A stretch of DNA of 64,000 nucleotides from Streptococcus mitis (GTDB lineage Bacteria; Bacillota; Bacilli; Lactobacillales; Streptococcaceae). The notes below the pieces were generated by a model, which had not been told where the DNA came from, did not search any database, and was given only the letters and a program-made list of their open reading frames with translations. Of the stretch, positions 8,809 to 17,616 are shown piece after piece. The translations under genes were made by a program, and so were the position numbers. Within the stretch, counting starts at the first letter, position 1. The number at the start of each line of letters is the position of its first letter. Where the stretch lies: the NCBI RefSeq assembly GCF_005844455.1, contig NZ_SPGF01000004.1, positions 1-64,000 on the forward strand. Direction: 5' to 3'.

Positions 8809-10453
8809 TCATGGATGCGATTTTTTCTGGGGCTGGTGTGACACGGAGGGTCTTTTGTCCTGTGTAAGTGACAAAGCCGGGTTTTCCACCAGTTGGTTTG
8901 TTGAGTTTCTTGACTTCAATCATATCCACCTGAACCAGATTTGACAGGCGCCCTTGAGAGAAGTAGGCGGCCAGCTCAGCTGCGTCTGTTTTGACTTCAT
9001 CAGATGGGTCAAGATTGCCTGAGATGACAACGTGGCTTCCAGGGATATCCTTGGCATGGAACCAAAGTTCCTCCTTGCGGGCCATTTTAAAGGTTAGTTC
9101 CTCATTTTGTAGGTTGTTGCGACCGACATAGATGATGGTTTTGCCATCACTGGCCAGGTACTGTTCTGGTTTTTTGCGTTTCTGGATTTTTTCTCGCTGT
9201 CTTCTGCGGATAAAGCCGGTTTGGATCAATTCTTCACGGATTTCAGCGATTTCTTCTAGTCCAGCTTGGTTGAGGACGGTCTCGACACTTTCCAGATAGA
9301 GAATGGTTGCCTTGGTTTCTTCAATCAAATCAGTCAAGTATTTGACGGCTTCTTTGAGTTTCTGGTAACGTTTAAAATAGCGTTGGGCATTCTGGTTGGG
9401 AGTCAAGGCCTTATCAAGTGCAATCGTAATCGGTTGATTGGTGTAGTAGTTGTCTAGGATAACCTGGCCTTGGTCGTTAGGCACTTGGTGGAGGAAGGTT
9501 GTCAGCAATTCCCCTTTTTGGCGAAATTCCTCCGCATTGTCTGTCGCCAATAACTCTTTTTCTTGTTTTTTCAGCTTATGACGATTTTTTTTAAGTTCAT
9601 TTTCAACACGACGAATGAGTTCGCTAGCTTGCTGTTTGACGCGGTCGCGCTCTGCCTTGTCCTTATAGTAGGTGTCCAACAAATCAGAAAGACTGGTAAA
9701 AGTTTCTCCAACCTGATTTGCAAAAGGAACTGGACTAAAGGAAGTCTCTGTCAAGCATGGCTTGGTTTCTTGACTGAAAAAGTTACGGAAAGTAGACAGT
9801 TTATCACTAACCAGAATGTTTTCCAATTCATTTGCCGTATCGCGTCCCAGACCTTGAAAGAGGCTTTGAAGGTTTTTAACTGTCGTTTCATGTGTTTGCA
9901 GGATTTCAAAGAGTTTCTCGTCCTTGATTGTAAAAGGATTGAGAGATTCCGTACCTGGCGGAGCGATATAGGTTGATCCAGGAAGCAAGGTGCGGTAGCT
10001 ATTTTGTGAAAAGCCGACGTGTTTAATAACTTCGAGGATTTTATGACTGCTTTTATCGACCAGTAGAATATTACTGTGTTTACCCATGATTTCGATAATC
10101 AAGGTTGCCTGGATATGGTCTCCAATCTCGTTTTTATTGGAAACAGTGATTTCCACAATACGGTCATTTTCAATCTGCTCAATAGACTCAATCAGGGCCC
10201 CCTGCAAATATTTTCTCAAAACCATGATAAAGGTAGAAGGTTGGGCTGGATTTTCAAAAGTCGTTTGGGTCAGCTGAATGCGTCCAAAAACTGGGTGAGC
10301 AGAAAGGAGCAGGCGATGACTTTGGCGATTGCTACGGATTTGTAAGACCAACTCTTGTTCAAAAGGCTGATTGATTTTCTGAATGCGACCGTTAAGCAAC
10401 TCTCTTTGCAATTCCTCAACCATGTGGTGTAAAAAAAATCCGTCAAATGACAT
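8798..10453 (-). CDS. pavA: PavA, NFACT-family ribosome quality control protein (RqcH)
   Basis: PavA was first described as a pneumococcal fibronectin-binding adherence and virulence factor without a signal peptide. The family (RqcH/NEMF/Tae2) acts on obstructed 50S subunits and adds alanine tails to stalled chains. The 551-residue protein has NFACT-N, a coiled-coil middle (about 265-430) and NFACT-R (about 440-551). The family's functionally important Asp97-Arg98 pair is present (IENDRIV), which supports an RqcH role. No signal peptide is seen. The start at 10453 has AAGGAGAG; a longer ORF from 10480 begins almost at the predicted transcription start and has no Shine-Dalgarno. Divergent from ybeY. 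Confidence 0.95.
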   Translation of the reverse strand: MSFDGFFLHHMVEELQRELLNGRIQKINQPFEQELVLQIRSNRQSHRLLLSAHPVFGRIQLTQTTFENPAQPSTFIMVLRKYLQGALIESIEQIENDRIVEITVSNKNEIGDHIQATLIIEIMGKHSNILLVDKSSHKILEVIKHVGFSQNSYRTLLPGSTYIAPPGTESLNPFTIKDEKLFEILQTHETTVKNLQSLFQGLGRDTANELENILVSDKLSTFRNFFSQETKPCLTETSFSPVPFANQVGETFTSLSDLLDTYYKDKAERDRVKQQASELIRRVENELKKNRHKLKKQEKELLATDNAEEFRQKGELLTTFLHQVPNDQGQVILDNYYTNQPITIALDKALTPNQNAQRYFKRYQKLKEAVKYLTDLIEETKATILYLESVETVLNQAGLEEIAEIREELIQTGFIRRRQREKIQKRKKPEQYLASDGKTIIYVGRNNLQNEELTFKMARKEELWFHAKDIPGSHVVISGNLDPSDEVKTDAAELAAYFSQGRLSNLVQVDMIEVKKLNKPTGGKPGFVTYTGQKTLRVTPAPEKIASMKKS

Positions 10454-10483
10454 CGTTCTCTCCTTGTGATTGTATTCCATAGT

Positions 10484-10489
10484 ATTATA
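10484..10489 (-). promoter_or_regulatory. pavA promoter -10
   Basis: On the minus strand TGATATAAT forms an extended -10 (hexamer at 10489-10484). It lies 31 nt upstream of the pavA ATG, back to back with the ybeY promoter. Confidence 0.6.
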
Positions 10490-10522
10490 TCAAAAAGGTA
10501 GAATAAAATCATGGAAATGTGG

Positions 10523-10528
10523 TATAAT
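10523..10528 (+). promoter_or_regulatory. ybeY-dgkA-era promoter -10
   Basis: Extended -10 TGTGGTATAAT (hexamer 10523-10528), 29 nt before the ybeY ATG. Confidence 0.6.
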
Positions 10529-10557
10529 AAAGCCAAGTAAAGAGAAACGAGAAGCAC

Positions 10558-11055
10558 ATGTATATTGAAATGGTAGATGAAACTGGTCAAGTTTCAAAAG
10601 AAATGTTGCAACAAACCCAAGAAATTTTGGAATTTGCAGCCCAAAAATTAGGCAAAGAAGACAAGGAGATGGCAGTCACTTTTGTGACCAACGAGCGTAG
10701 TCATGAACTCAATCTGGAGTACCGTGACACAGACCGTCCGACAGATGTCATCAGCCTTGAGTATAAGCCAGAGTTGGAAATTGCCTTTGACGAAGAAGAT
10801 TTGCTTGAAAATCCAGAATTGGCAGAGATGATGTCTGAGTTTGATGCCTATATTGGGGAATTGTTCATCTCTATCGATAAGGCTCATGAGCAGGCTGAGG
10901 AATATGGCCACAGCTTTGAGCGTGAGATGGGCTTCTTGGCAGTACACGGCTTTTTACATATCAACGGCTATGATCACTACACTCCAGAAGAAGAAGCGGA
11001 GATGTTCGGTTTACAAGAAGAAATTTTGACAGCCTATGGACTCACAAGACAATAA
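10558..11055 (+). CDS. ybeY: Endoribonuclease YbeY, rRNA maturation
   Basis: YbeY is a zinc-dependent RNase needed for 16S rRNA 3'-end maturation and ribosome quality control. The 165-residue protein has the signature [11 protein letters not shown] near its C-terminus (three metal-binding histidines) and the conserved [12 protein letters not shown] segment. It overlaps dgkA by 20 nt and heads a ybeY-dgkA-era operon, an order conserved in Firmicutes. The three genes link ribosome maturation (ybeY, era) with lipid recycling (dgkA). Confidence 0.96.
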   Translation: MYIEMVDETGQVSKEMLQQTQEILEFAAQKLGKEDKEMAVTFVTNERSHELNLEYRDTDRPTDVISLEYKPELEIAFDEEDLLENPELAEMMSEFDAYIGELFISIDKAHEQAEEYGHSFEREMGFLAVHGFLHINGYDHYTPEEEAEMFGLQEEILTAYGLTRQ

Positions 11056-11431
11056 ACGAAAATGGAAAAATCGTGACCTGATATCCAGTTTAGAATTTGC
11101 CCTCACAGGAATTTTTACTGCCATCAAGGAAGAACGCAATATGCGAAAACATGCAGTGACGGCTCTAGTGGTCATTCTTGCAGGTTTTGTTTTTCAGGTG
11201 TCACGAATCGAATGGCTCTTTCTCCTATTGAGCATTTTCTTGGTAGTAGCCTTTGAGATTATCAACTCTGCTATTGAAAATGTGGTGGATTTGGCCAGTC
11301 ACTATCACTTTTCCATGCTGGCTAAAAATGCCAAGGATATGGCGGCTGGTGCGGTATTAGTGGTCTCTCTTTTCGCAGCCTTAACAGGTGCATTGATTTT
11401 TCTCCCACGAATCTGGGATTTAATATTTTAA
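11036..11431 (+). CDS. dgkA: Undecaprenol/diacylglycerol kinase
   Basis: A 131-residue integral membrane kinase of the DgkA fold. In Gram-positive bacteria this family phosphorylates undecaprenol, refilling the lipid carrier for wall synthesis. It has a soluble N-terminus, then three membrane helices (about 41-57, 60-77 and 103-125). The catalytic-type motif [13 protein letters not shown] contains the conserved Glu and Asn. The start lies within ybeY (20-nt overlap), which implies coupled translation. It is 16 nt from era. Confidence 0.93.
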   Translation: MDSQDNKRKWKNRDLISSLEFALTGIFTAIKEERNMRKHAVTALVVILAGFVFQVSRIEWLFLLLSIFLVVAFEIINSAIENVVDLASHYHFSMLAKNAKDMAAGAVLVVSLFAALTGALIFLPRIWDLIF

Positions 11432-11447
11432 ACAGTAAGAGGAAATT

Positions 11448-12347
11448 ATGACTTTTAAATCAGGCTTTGTAGCCATTTTAGGACGTCCCAATGTTGGGAA
11501 GTCAACTTTTTTAAATCACGTTATGGGGCAAAAGATTGCCATCATGAGTGACAAGGCGCAGACAACGCGCAACAAAATCATGGGAATTTACACGACCGAT
11601 AAGGAGCAGATTGTCTTTATCGACACACCAGGGATTCACAAGCCTAAAACGGCTCTTGGAGATTTCATGGTCGAATCTGCCTATAGTACCCTTCGTGAAG
11701 TGGATACTGTTCTTTTCATGGTGCCCGCTGATGAAGCGCGTGGTAAGGGGGATGACATGATTATTGAGCGTCTCAAGGCAGCCAAGGTTCCTGTCATTTT
11801 GGTGGTAAACAAGATTGATAAGGTCCACCCAGACCAGCTTTTGTCTCAGATTGATGATTTCCGAAATCAGATGGACTTCAAGGAAATCGTTCCAATCTCA
11901 GCCCTTCAAGGAAATAACGTGTCTCGTCTAGTGGATATTTTGAGTGAAAATCTGGACGAAGGTTTCCAGTATTTCCCGTCTGATCAAATCACAGACCATC
12001 CAGAACGTTTCTTGGTTTCAGAAATGGTTCGCGAGAAAGTCTTGCACCTAACGCGTGAAGAGATTCCTCACTCAGTTGCTGTAGTGGTTGATTCTATGAA
12101 ACGTGACGAAGATACAGACAAGATTCACATCCGTGCAACCATCATGGTCGAGCGCGATAGTCAGAAAGGGATCATCATCGGTAAAGGTGGCGCTATGCTT
12201 AAGAAAATTGGTAGCATGGCCCGTCGTGATATCGAACTCATGCTAGGAGACAAGGTCTTCCTAGAAACCTGGGTCAAGGTTAAGAAAAATTGGCGTGATA
12301 AAAAGCTAGATTTGGCTGACTTTGGCTATAATGAAAAAGAATATTAA
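11448..12347 (+). CDS. era: GTPase Era, 30S assembly
   Basis: Era is an essential GTPase that binds the 3' end of 16S rRNA and checks 30S assembly. The 299-residue protein shows G1 (GRPNVGKS), G2/G3 (TTRNK, DTPG), G4 (NKID) and a C-terminal KH domain ([15 protein letters not shown]). Full family length. It has AGGAAATT before the ATG, follows dgkA and is closed by a terminator. In the pneumococcal genomes I remember mutM follows directly; here a 3.8-kb island separates them. Confidence 0.98.
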   Translation: MTFKSGFVAILGRPNVGKSTFLNHVMGQKIAIMSDKAQTTRNKIMGIYTTDKEQIVFIDTPGIHKPKTALGDFMVESAYSTLREVDTVLFMVPADEARGKGDDMIIERLKAAKVPVILVVNKIDKVHPDQLLSQIDDFRNQMDFKEIVPISALQGNNVSRLVDILSENLDEGFQYFPSDQITDHPERFLVSEMVREKVLHLTREEIPHSVAVVVDSMKRDEDTDKIHIRATIMVERDSQKGIIIGKGGAMLKKIGSMARRDIELMLGDKVFLETWVKVKKNWRDKKLDLADFGYNEKEY

Positions 12348-12371
12348 AAAAACTCTTTAAGAGAGTTTTTT
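12345..12371 (+). terminator. Terminator after era
   Basis: AACTCT-TTAAG-AGAGTT stem-loop flanked by an A-run and a T-run, immediately after the era stop. It isolates the following island from the era operon. Confidence 0.8.
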
Positions 12372-12402
12372 AGTATTACTGAATAATAATGGAGAATAAT
12401 AA

Positions 12403-14484
12403 ATGTCAGAGCAGTTAATTCAAAATAGTATTTTTTCCACACCAGTAATATTTGATAAATATGAATGTTATAGTATTGGTGCAACAACCGTTAATAACTT
12501 GATGAAATTAAATATTATTAAGAATGTAAATCTAAAGAGAAGTCTTGGGAATAAAAAACCAGATGTTTTAATTCTAGATGATAATAAGAACGTAATTATC
12601 TATGTTGAGCAAAAGATACCAAGTAAATTTAAGAGTGATAAGGATATTGAAGAAGCGATTAAACAAGAGATAGATGTCGCTAAAGCTTTGGGTTCACTTA
12701 TTTATATTGTAAGCGACGGTGATTCTTTTATCTGGATTAATCCTAAAAACGGGGAAAAGATTTTAGATGAGAATGGAAATGAAATTAATTTAGCGATAAA
12801 GCCAAAAGAAAATGGCAAACAAATTGTCAAGTTCATTAACGATATTTCATTATCTATTTCTGAAACAAATAATCAGATATTGAAAAAGGAATTTTTAGAT
12901 CCTACTGATTTAGCTCAAAAGATTAATCGAATTTTAAAAAATTTAACTTTTGCATCAGCAAAGATGTCTTTATATACTTTTGTTGAGTTGTTTCTCTTTA
13001 AATATTTATCAGATATTGGTGTTTTAAATGGAGAAAATAGTTTTGAATACATTGTTTCTTTATATGAAAAGGAAGGATATTCTACCGCCTATGTTTTAGG
13101 AAAATACCTAGAAGGTGCTAGAGAGACGATGGTTAAATTGTTTCCAAAAGGTATGGATGGGACAAGCATTATCAATGGTAAAGTTTTTCATATTGAAAGA
13201 GATGAGCAAAACGAATTTATCAGCGTAGATAATACGGATACAGTATTTAAATCTGTTATTTTGGAATTTGAAAAATATGATAAAAAATATGGAAAATTCT
13301 TAAATATAAGTAAAGACTTCAAGTCAAAACTGTTTGAAACTTTTATGAAAAATAGTGATGACAAGAGTGATATGGGGCAGTTTTTTACACCATTAAAAAT
13401 AGTAGATGAAATGGTTTCTATGGTAGATATTTCTGAGGGAATGACTATTTGTGATCCTGCTTGTGGTGTTGGAAAGTTTTTGCTTGAAGCAGTTGAAAAA
13501 CGTATAGAAGACAGTTATAGCTATTCTAAAGGAAAGTTAGCCTCTAAAATTCGATTTTTTGGCTATGACAAGATGATGTCTGAAAAAGACGATATCACAA
13601 TTATTCTTGCTAAAGCTAATACGTTAATTTATTTTTCTGAATTATTCCAGAAAAATAATAGTTTTAAAGATGTGCAGACAATTGCAAAAACACTATTAAA
13701 TGATTCATTTTACTTACATAAGAGTATGTTAGGTACTCTAGAAAATCTGGAAGAAAATAGATACGACTTAATTTTAGCAAACCCTCCTTATTATCAAAGT
13801 AAGGAAATGTCAGAGATGGCTAAAGCTACAGATATTTATAAGTATGGCGGTAGTGGTGTTGAAGCTCTCTTCTTAGAGTGGATTATGCGTTCCGTAAAAC
13901 ACGGTGGTGTAGCCAATATTGTTTTACCGGATGGTATTTTTTCTAATCATGCAAATAAAAAGTTAAAAGAAAAGTTAAAAGAACTCTTTTTTATCGACGC
14001 TTTGATTTCTTTACCAGTAAATGCTTTTTTCAACACACCTAAAAAAACCTACATTTTGACTATTCGTAAGAAAACAGAGAATGAGATTGAAAATAATATC
14101 GTACAAGATTATCCTGTTTTCACCTACATTGCAGGTAGTATTGGTGAAACCTTAGATGTTTATCGATTTGATTCTGAAGAAAATGACTTAAAACAAGCTG
14201 TCGTCAAATATAATTTTTATCGCCAATCTCAAGATAGAAATAATTTACAAGAACCAATCAAATCCCACCTTTTAGGTGATTCGAGACTAAAATTACTTCC
14301 GATTGAGGAATTAGATAGTAAGAAGAGTTGGATTATTGAAAATTGGTGGTCTGAAGAAGAAAAGATTGCTATTGGTCTAAAAAAAGAAAGACAAGTCGTT
14401 TCGATTGATGAATTCCAAGCAATGATTGATGATATGATTTCTCTTATGCAAGATTTCAAGGAGGAGTTAGAATGGTTGAAGTAA
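12403..14484 (+). CDS. Fused restriction nuclease / N6-adenine DNA methyltransferase
   Basis: A 693-residue protein. Residues 1-150 form a PD-(D/E)XK-type nuclease module (P53-D54 ... E69-Q70-K71). Residues 165-320 resemble the helical N-terminal domain of HsdM. The Rossmann methylase follows, with the FFTP motif, motif I (DPACGVGKF, from D351) and motif IV NPPYY (460-464). No helicase/translocase domain is present, so this is not classical type I. A single RM polypeptide plus a separate specificity protein is the layout of BcgI-like type IIB (type IIG related) systems, whose A subunit is of similar size. It overlaps the specificity gene by 13 nt. The DNA is clearly AT-richer than the flanks, suggesting transfer. 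Alternative: a methylase with an inactive nuclease remnant. Confidence 0.88.
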   Translation: MSEQLIQNSIFSTPVIFDKYECYSIGATTVNNLMKLNIIKNVNLKRSLGNKKPDVLILDDNKNVIIYVEQKIPSKFKSDKDIEEAIKQEIDVAKALGSLIYIVSDGDSFIWINPKNGEKILDENGNEINLAIKPKENGKQIVKFINDISLSISETNNQILKKEFLDPTDLAQKINRILKNLTFASAKMSLYTFVELFLFKYLSDIGVLNGENSFEYIVSLYEKEGYSTAYVLGKYLEGARETMVKLFPKGMDGTSIINGKVFHIERDEQNEFISVDNTDTVFKSVILEFEKYDKKYGKFLNISKDFKSKLFETFMKNSDDKSDMGQFFTPLKIVDEMVSMVDISEGMTICDPACGVGKFLLEAVEKRIEDSYSYSKGKLASKIRFFGYDKMMSEKDDITIILAKANTLIYFSELFQKNNSFKDVQTIAKTLLNDSFYLHKSMLGTLENLEENRYDLILANPPYYQSKEMSEMAKATDIYKYGGSGVEALFLEWIMRSVKHGGVANIVLPDGIFSNHANKKLKEKLKELFFIDALISLPVNAFFNTPKKTYILTIRKKTENEIENNIVQDYPVFTYIAGSIGETLDVYRFDSEENDLKQAVVKYNFYRQSQDRNNLQEPIKSHLLGDSRLKLLPIEELDSKKSWIIENWWSEEEKIAIGLKKERQVVSIDEFQAMIDDMISLMQDFKEELEWLK

Positions 14485-15653
14485 GAAGCAAACTTGTAAC
14501 ACTTTCAGAACTATTTACCAATAAAAGAGGAAATAGTAAGTATACGAAAGCTTACGTTAATAAAAATACTGGTGAGTTTGAAGTTTACACTGGTTCAACT
14601 AAAACTTCCTTTGGATTTATAGATACATATGAATATGAATCTCCTCATTTAACCTATACAACAGATGGAGAGTATGCAGGAACTCTGGAAATTTTACAAG
14701 GTAAATACAATGTTGGGGGACATAGAGCTATTTTAATAAGTAAAGTGGATAATTTATCCTTATTTTATTGTAAATATGTTTTTCAAAGTATATTCTACAA
14801 TTCTGTAAAACGTGGTGATGTTCCATCATTAGCTTGGTCTCAAATCAAAGATATAAGAGTTAGCATTCCAGTTACTGAAGATGGAGAATTCGACCTTAAA
14901 AAACAAGAAGAAATTGTTCGTAAGTTTGAATTAATTGAAGCACGCAAAGAAGAATTGGCTGAAAAGATTGAGACGATCAAGTCAGTAGATGTGGATATTA
15001 TGTCAGGAGAGACTCCTAAGACTACCTCAATTAAAGTTGCAGATTTGTTTGACTTGACTGTATCAACAAATTCTTCAAAATTTACGAAGACATTTGTAAA
15101 AGAAAATGCGGGTGATATACCTGTTTATGGAGCGAGTAGTGATGACTTACCAAGTTATGGTTATTTAAAAGACAATGCTGTAATTATAGACAAAGATGGT
15201 AAACGTGAGTTTCCTGTTCGCTATTTTGAAAATTGCTTGACTTACAATATAGATGGTCTTGCAGGCTATGTTTTTTATCATGAGGGTCGCTTTAGTTTAA
15301 GTGAAAAAGTACGCCCGTTAGTTATAAAAGAAGAATACGCAGACAAGGTCAACCCTTTATACCTAAAACAAGTTTTAGAGCCAATTTTTCGCTCTCATGT
15401 TAAAGGCAGAAAAGGGAAAAATGGTAAAAATGAGTATACAAAGCTAAATACTTCCATGATAAAAGATTTAGAGGTCGTGCTTCCTATTACCTCTTCAGGA
15501 GAAATCGACCTTGTAAAGCAAAATCAGATTGTAAAAAATTCTCAAATAATCCTTGAAATGAAAAATAATATTGAGAAGCAAGGATACCAGTTTATTCAAT
15601 CGAATCTAGACTTTAATTCGAACAATGTTCCATATATATATATATATATATAA
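14472..15653 (+). CDS. Specificity subunit (HsdS-like), two target-recognition domains, ending in an (AT)10 tract
   Basis: The 393-residue protein selects the DNA target for the RM protein. It contains two related units, each a target-recognition domain followed by a helical spacer: unit 1 about 1-190 (LSELFTNKRGNSKYTKAY ... GEFDLKKQEEIV) and unit 2 about 191-375 (VADLFDL ... GEIDLVKQNQIV). Start at 14472 has AAGGAGG and overlaps the RM gene, so the two are coupled. The ORF ends inside a dinucleotide tract, giving the tail PYIYIYI-stop. The third unit follows in another frame; deleting one AT unit would extend this protein to 566 residues. Both lengths could be functional. Confidence 0.88.
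   Translation: MVEVRSKLVTLSELFTNKRGNSKYTKAYVNKNTGEFEVYTGSTKTSFGFIDTYEYESPHLTYTTDGEYAGTLEILQGKYNVGGHRAILISKVDNLSLFYCKYVFQSIFYNSVKRGDVPSLAWSQIKDIRVSIPVTEDGEFDLKKQEEIVRKFELIEARKEELAEKIETIKSVDVDIMSGETPKTTSIKVADLFDLTVSTNSSKFTKTFVKENAGDIPVYGASSDDLPSYGYLKDNAVIIDKDGKREFPVRYFENCLTYNIDGLAGYVFYHEGRFSLSEKVRPLVIKEEYADKVNPLYLKQVLEPIFRSHVKGRKGKNGKNEYTKLNTSMIKDLEVVLPITSSGEIDLVKQNQIVKNSQIILEMKNNIEKQGYQFIQSNLDFNSNNVPYIYIYI
15632..15652. repeat. (AT)10 microsatellite inside the specificity gene
   Basis: Ten AT units plus a final A. With 10 units the frame closes at TAA 15651-15653. With 9 (or 12) units the frame reads on as ...YIYIYI-TLANLFDLKRG into the next ORF. With 11 units it stops a few codons later (...YNLS-stop). 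Dinucleotide tracts of this length in coding DNA are typical slipped-strand contingency loci. Confidence 0.95.
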
Positions 15654-15664
15654 CCTTAGCTAAT

Positions 15665-16174
15665 TTGTTTGATTTGAAACGTGGTTCTAGTAAGTATACG
15701 AAAAAATATTGCTTGGATAACAAGGGGAAGTATCCTGTTTACTCAGCCAATAATTCAGTTCCTCTTGGTTATCGAAACGATTTTGATTTTGATGGTTGTT
15801 TTGCTACAATTTCTGTCAATGGTATAGCAGGAAAGATAACTTTAATAGATAATAAGTTTTCTTTGAATGCGGATAGAATGATTTTAATTCCTAAACAGGA
15901 AAAAATAAACATTGATTATATTGTTTATATTTTAGAACCTCTTTTAAGACAACAGGTTAAGGGAAGAAGTGGTGAAAATGGCAGAAATGAGTATACCAAA
16001 ATAGAAAAAAATGTAATTTTGAATACTAAAATTCCTGTTCCTTTTAATAGATTTGGTGAAATTGATTTAGAGATACAAAAGGATATAGTAGAAAAAATTT
16101 ATAAGTTAAAAAATATAAAAACTATCCTAGGAGAAGAGGTTGAAAAATTATTGCAATTTGAATTAAAATTTTAA
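15665..16174 (+). CDS. Third target-recognition unit of the specificity gene, out of frame
   Basis: An open frame of about 169 residues (TTG at 15665) homologous to both halves of the preceding protein: FDLKRGSSKYTKKY at the start, then GRSGENGRNEYTKIEK and GEIDLEIQKDIVEKIYKL as the spacer helix. No Shine-Dalgarno precedes the TTG and there is no ATG near the domain start, so independent translation is unlikely. The domain would be made mainly when the (AT)n tract brings it into frame (566-residue fusion), or perhaps by weak reinitiation after TAA 15651. The intact, stop-free frame argues it is still under selection rather than a decayed leftover. Confidence 0.8.
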   Translation: MFDLKRGSSKYTKKYCLDNKGKYPVYSANNSVPLGYRNDFDFDGCFATISVNGIAGKITLIDNKFSLNADRMILIPKQEKINIDYIVYILEPLLRQQVKGRSGENGRNEYTKIEKNVILNTKIPVPFNRFGEIDLEIQKDIVEKIYKLKNIKTILGEEVEKLLQFELKF

Positions 16175-16186
16175 GAAGGAGGACTT

Positions 16187-17011
16187 ATGCCTGAATTACC
16201 AGAGGTTGAAACTGTTCGTCGTGGCTTAGAAAAATTGATTTTGGGAAAGAAGATTTCGAGTATAGAAATTCGTTATCCCAAGATGATTAAGACAGATTTG
16301 GAAGAGTTTCAAAGGGAATTGCCTGGTCAGATTATCGAGTCAATGGGACGTCGTGGCAAATATTTGCTTTTCAACCTGACAGACAAGGTCTTGATTTCTC
16401 ATTTGCGGATGGAGGGAAAGTATTTTTACTATCCAGACAAGGTCCCTGAACGCAAGCATGCCCATGTTTTCATCCAGTTTGAGGATGGCGGTACTCTTGT
16501 ATATGAGGACGTACGCAAGTTTGGTACCATGGAACTATTGGCGCCTGACCTTTTGGAAGCCTACTTTATTTCTAAGAAACTAGGGCCTGAGCCAAGAGAG
16601 CAGGACTTTGATTTGCAGGTCTTTCAAGCTGCCCTAACCAAGTCTAAAAAGCCTATCAAATCACATCTCCTAGACCAAACTTTGGTAGCTGGTCTGGGTA
16701 ATATCTATGTAGATGAGGTCCTTTGGCGAGCTCAGGTTCATCCAGCTAGACCTTCCCAGACTTTGACGGCAGAAGAATCGTCAGCTATTCATGACCAGAC
16801 CATTGCTGTTTTGGGACAGGCAGTTGAAAAAGGCGGTTCCACCATTAGAACCTATACCAATGCCTTTGGAGAAGACGGAACCATGCAGGACTTCCATCAG
16901 GTCTATGATAAGACTGGACAAGAGTGTTCACGCTGTGGGACAGTGATTGAGAAATTCCAACTCGGTGGACGAGGAACTCATTTTTGTCCTCAGTGTCAAA
17001 GGAGGGGCTGA
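16187..17011 (+). CDS. mutM: Formamidopyrimidine-DNA glycosylase (MutM/Fpg)
   Basis: Base-excision repair enzyme that removes 8-oxoguanine and formamidopyrimidines and nicks the abasic site. The 274-residue protein starts [14 protein letters not shown], with the catalytic N-terminal Pro2 and Glu3. It has the H2TH region ([17 protein letters not shown]) and a C-terminal four-cysteine zinc finger (CSRCG ... CPQC). Start follows AAGAAGGAGG. Its stop overlaps the coaE start by one nucleotide (TGATG), beginning a mutM-coaE-pmrA-rpmG cluster. Confidence 0.97.
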   Translation: MPELPEVETVRRGLEKLILGKKISSIEIRYPKMIKTDLEEFQRELPGQIIESMGRRGKYLLFNLTDKVLISHLRMEGKYFYYPDKVPERKHAHVFIQFEDGGTLVYEDVRKFGTMELLAPDLLEAYFISKKLGPEPREQDFDLQVFQAALTKSKKPIKSHLLDQTLVAGLGNIYVDEVLWRAQVHPARPSQTLTAEESSAIHDQTIAVLGQAVEKGGSTIRTYTNAFGEDGTMQDFHQVYDKTGQECSRCGTVIEKFQLGGRGTHFCPQCQRRG

Positions 17012-17616
17012 TGGGAAAAATCATCGGAATCACAGGAGGAATTGCCTCTGGTAAGTCAACTGTGACAAATTTCCTAAGAGAAAAAGGTTTTCAAGTGGTG
17101 GATGCTGACGCAGTCGTCCACCAGCTACAAAAACCTGGTGGTCGTCTTTATCAGCTCTTAGTTCAGCACTTTGGGCAGGAAATCATCCTTGAAAATGGAG
17201 AACTTAATCGCCCTCTCCTGGCTAGTCTCATCTTTTCAAATCCTGAGGAACGGGAATGGTCTAAGCGAATCCAAGGGGAGATTATTCGTGAAGAGTTGGC
17301 TACTTTGAGAGAACAGTTAGCTCAGACAGAAACGATTTTTTTCATGGATATTCCCCTGCTTTTTGAGCAGGACTACAGCGCTTGGTTTGATGAGACGTGG
17401 TTGGTCTATGTGGACCGAGATGTCCAAGTAGAACGTTTAATGAAAAGAGACCAGTTGTCCAGAAATGAAGCTGAATCTCGTCTGGCAGCCCAGTGGCCTT
17501 TAGAGAAAAAGAAAGATTTGACCAGCCATGTTCTAGACAACAATGGCAATCAGGATCAGCTTCTTACTCAAGTACGTATCCTTCTTGAGGGAGGTAAGCA
17601 AGATGACAGAGATTAA
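17011..17616 (+). CDS. coaE: Dephospho-CoA kinase
   Basis: Catalyses the last step of coenzyme A synthesis. The 201-residue protein has a P-loop (GITGGIASGKST, about 6-17) and the DADAVVHQLQ segment. The ATG at 17011 overlaps the mutM stop and has GGAGGGG upstream; a start at 16984 would lie in mutM. It also overlaps the pmrA start by 14 nt. Confidence 0.96.
   Translation: MGKIIGITGGIASGKSTVTNFLREKGFQVVDADAVVHQLQKPGGRLYQLLVQHFGQEIILENGELNRPLLASLIFSNPEEREWSKRIQGEIIREELATLREQLAQTETIFFMDIPLLFEQDYSAWFDETWLVYVDRDVQVERLMKRDQLSRNEAESRLAAQWPLEKKKDLTSHVLDNNGNQDQLLTQVRILLEGGKQDDRD

Noticed and set aside
9563-9976. 137-codon plus-strand open frame inside pavA
   Set aside because: Antisense to an intact conserved gene, no start signals, and the translation looks like no family.
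10076-10345. Two overlapping plus-strand frames of 89 and 63 codons inside pavA
   Set aside because: Shadow frames of the pavA N-terminal coding region without ribosome-binding sites.
15632-15652. AT tract as a simple assembly error that splits one gene
   Set aside because: Not excluded, but a tract of ten units exactly between homologous domains is itself a hypermutable feature; both lengths are biologically sensible, so it is reported with read counting as the test.
12403-16174. Classical type I restriction system
   Set aside because: There is no HsdR helicase-translocase nearby; the nuclease is fused to the methylase, so a type IIG/IIB-like (BcgI-like) layout fits better.
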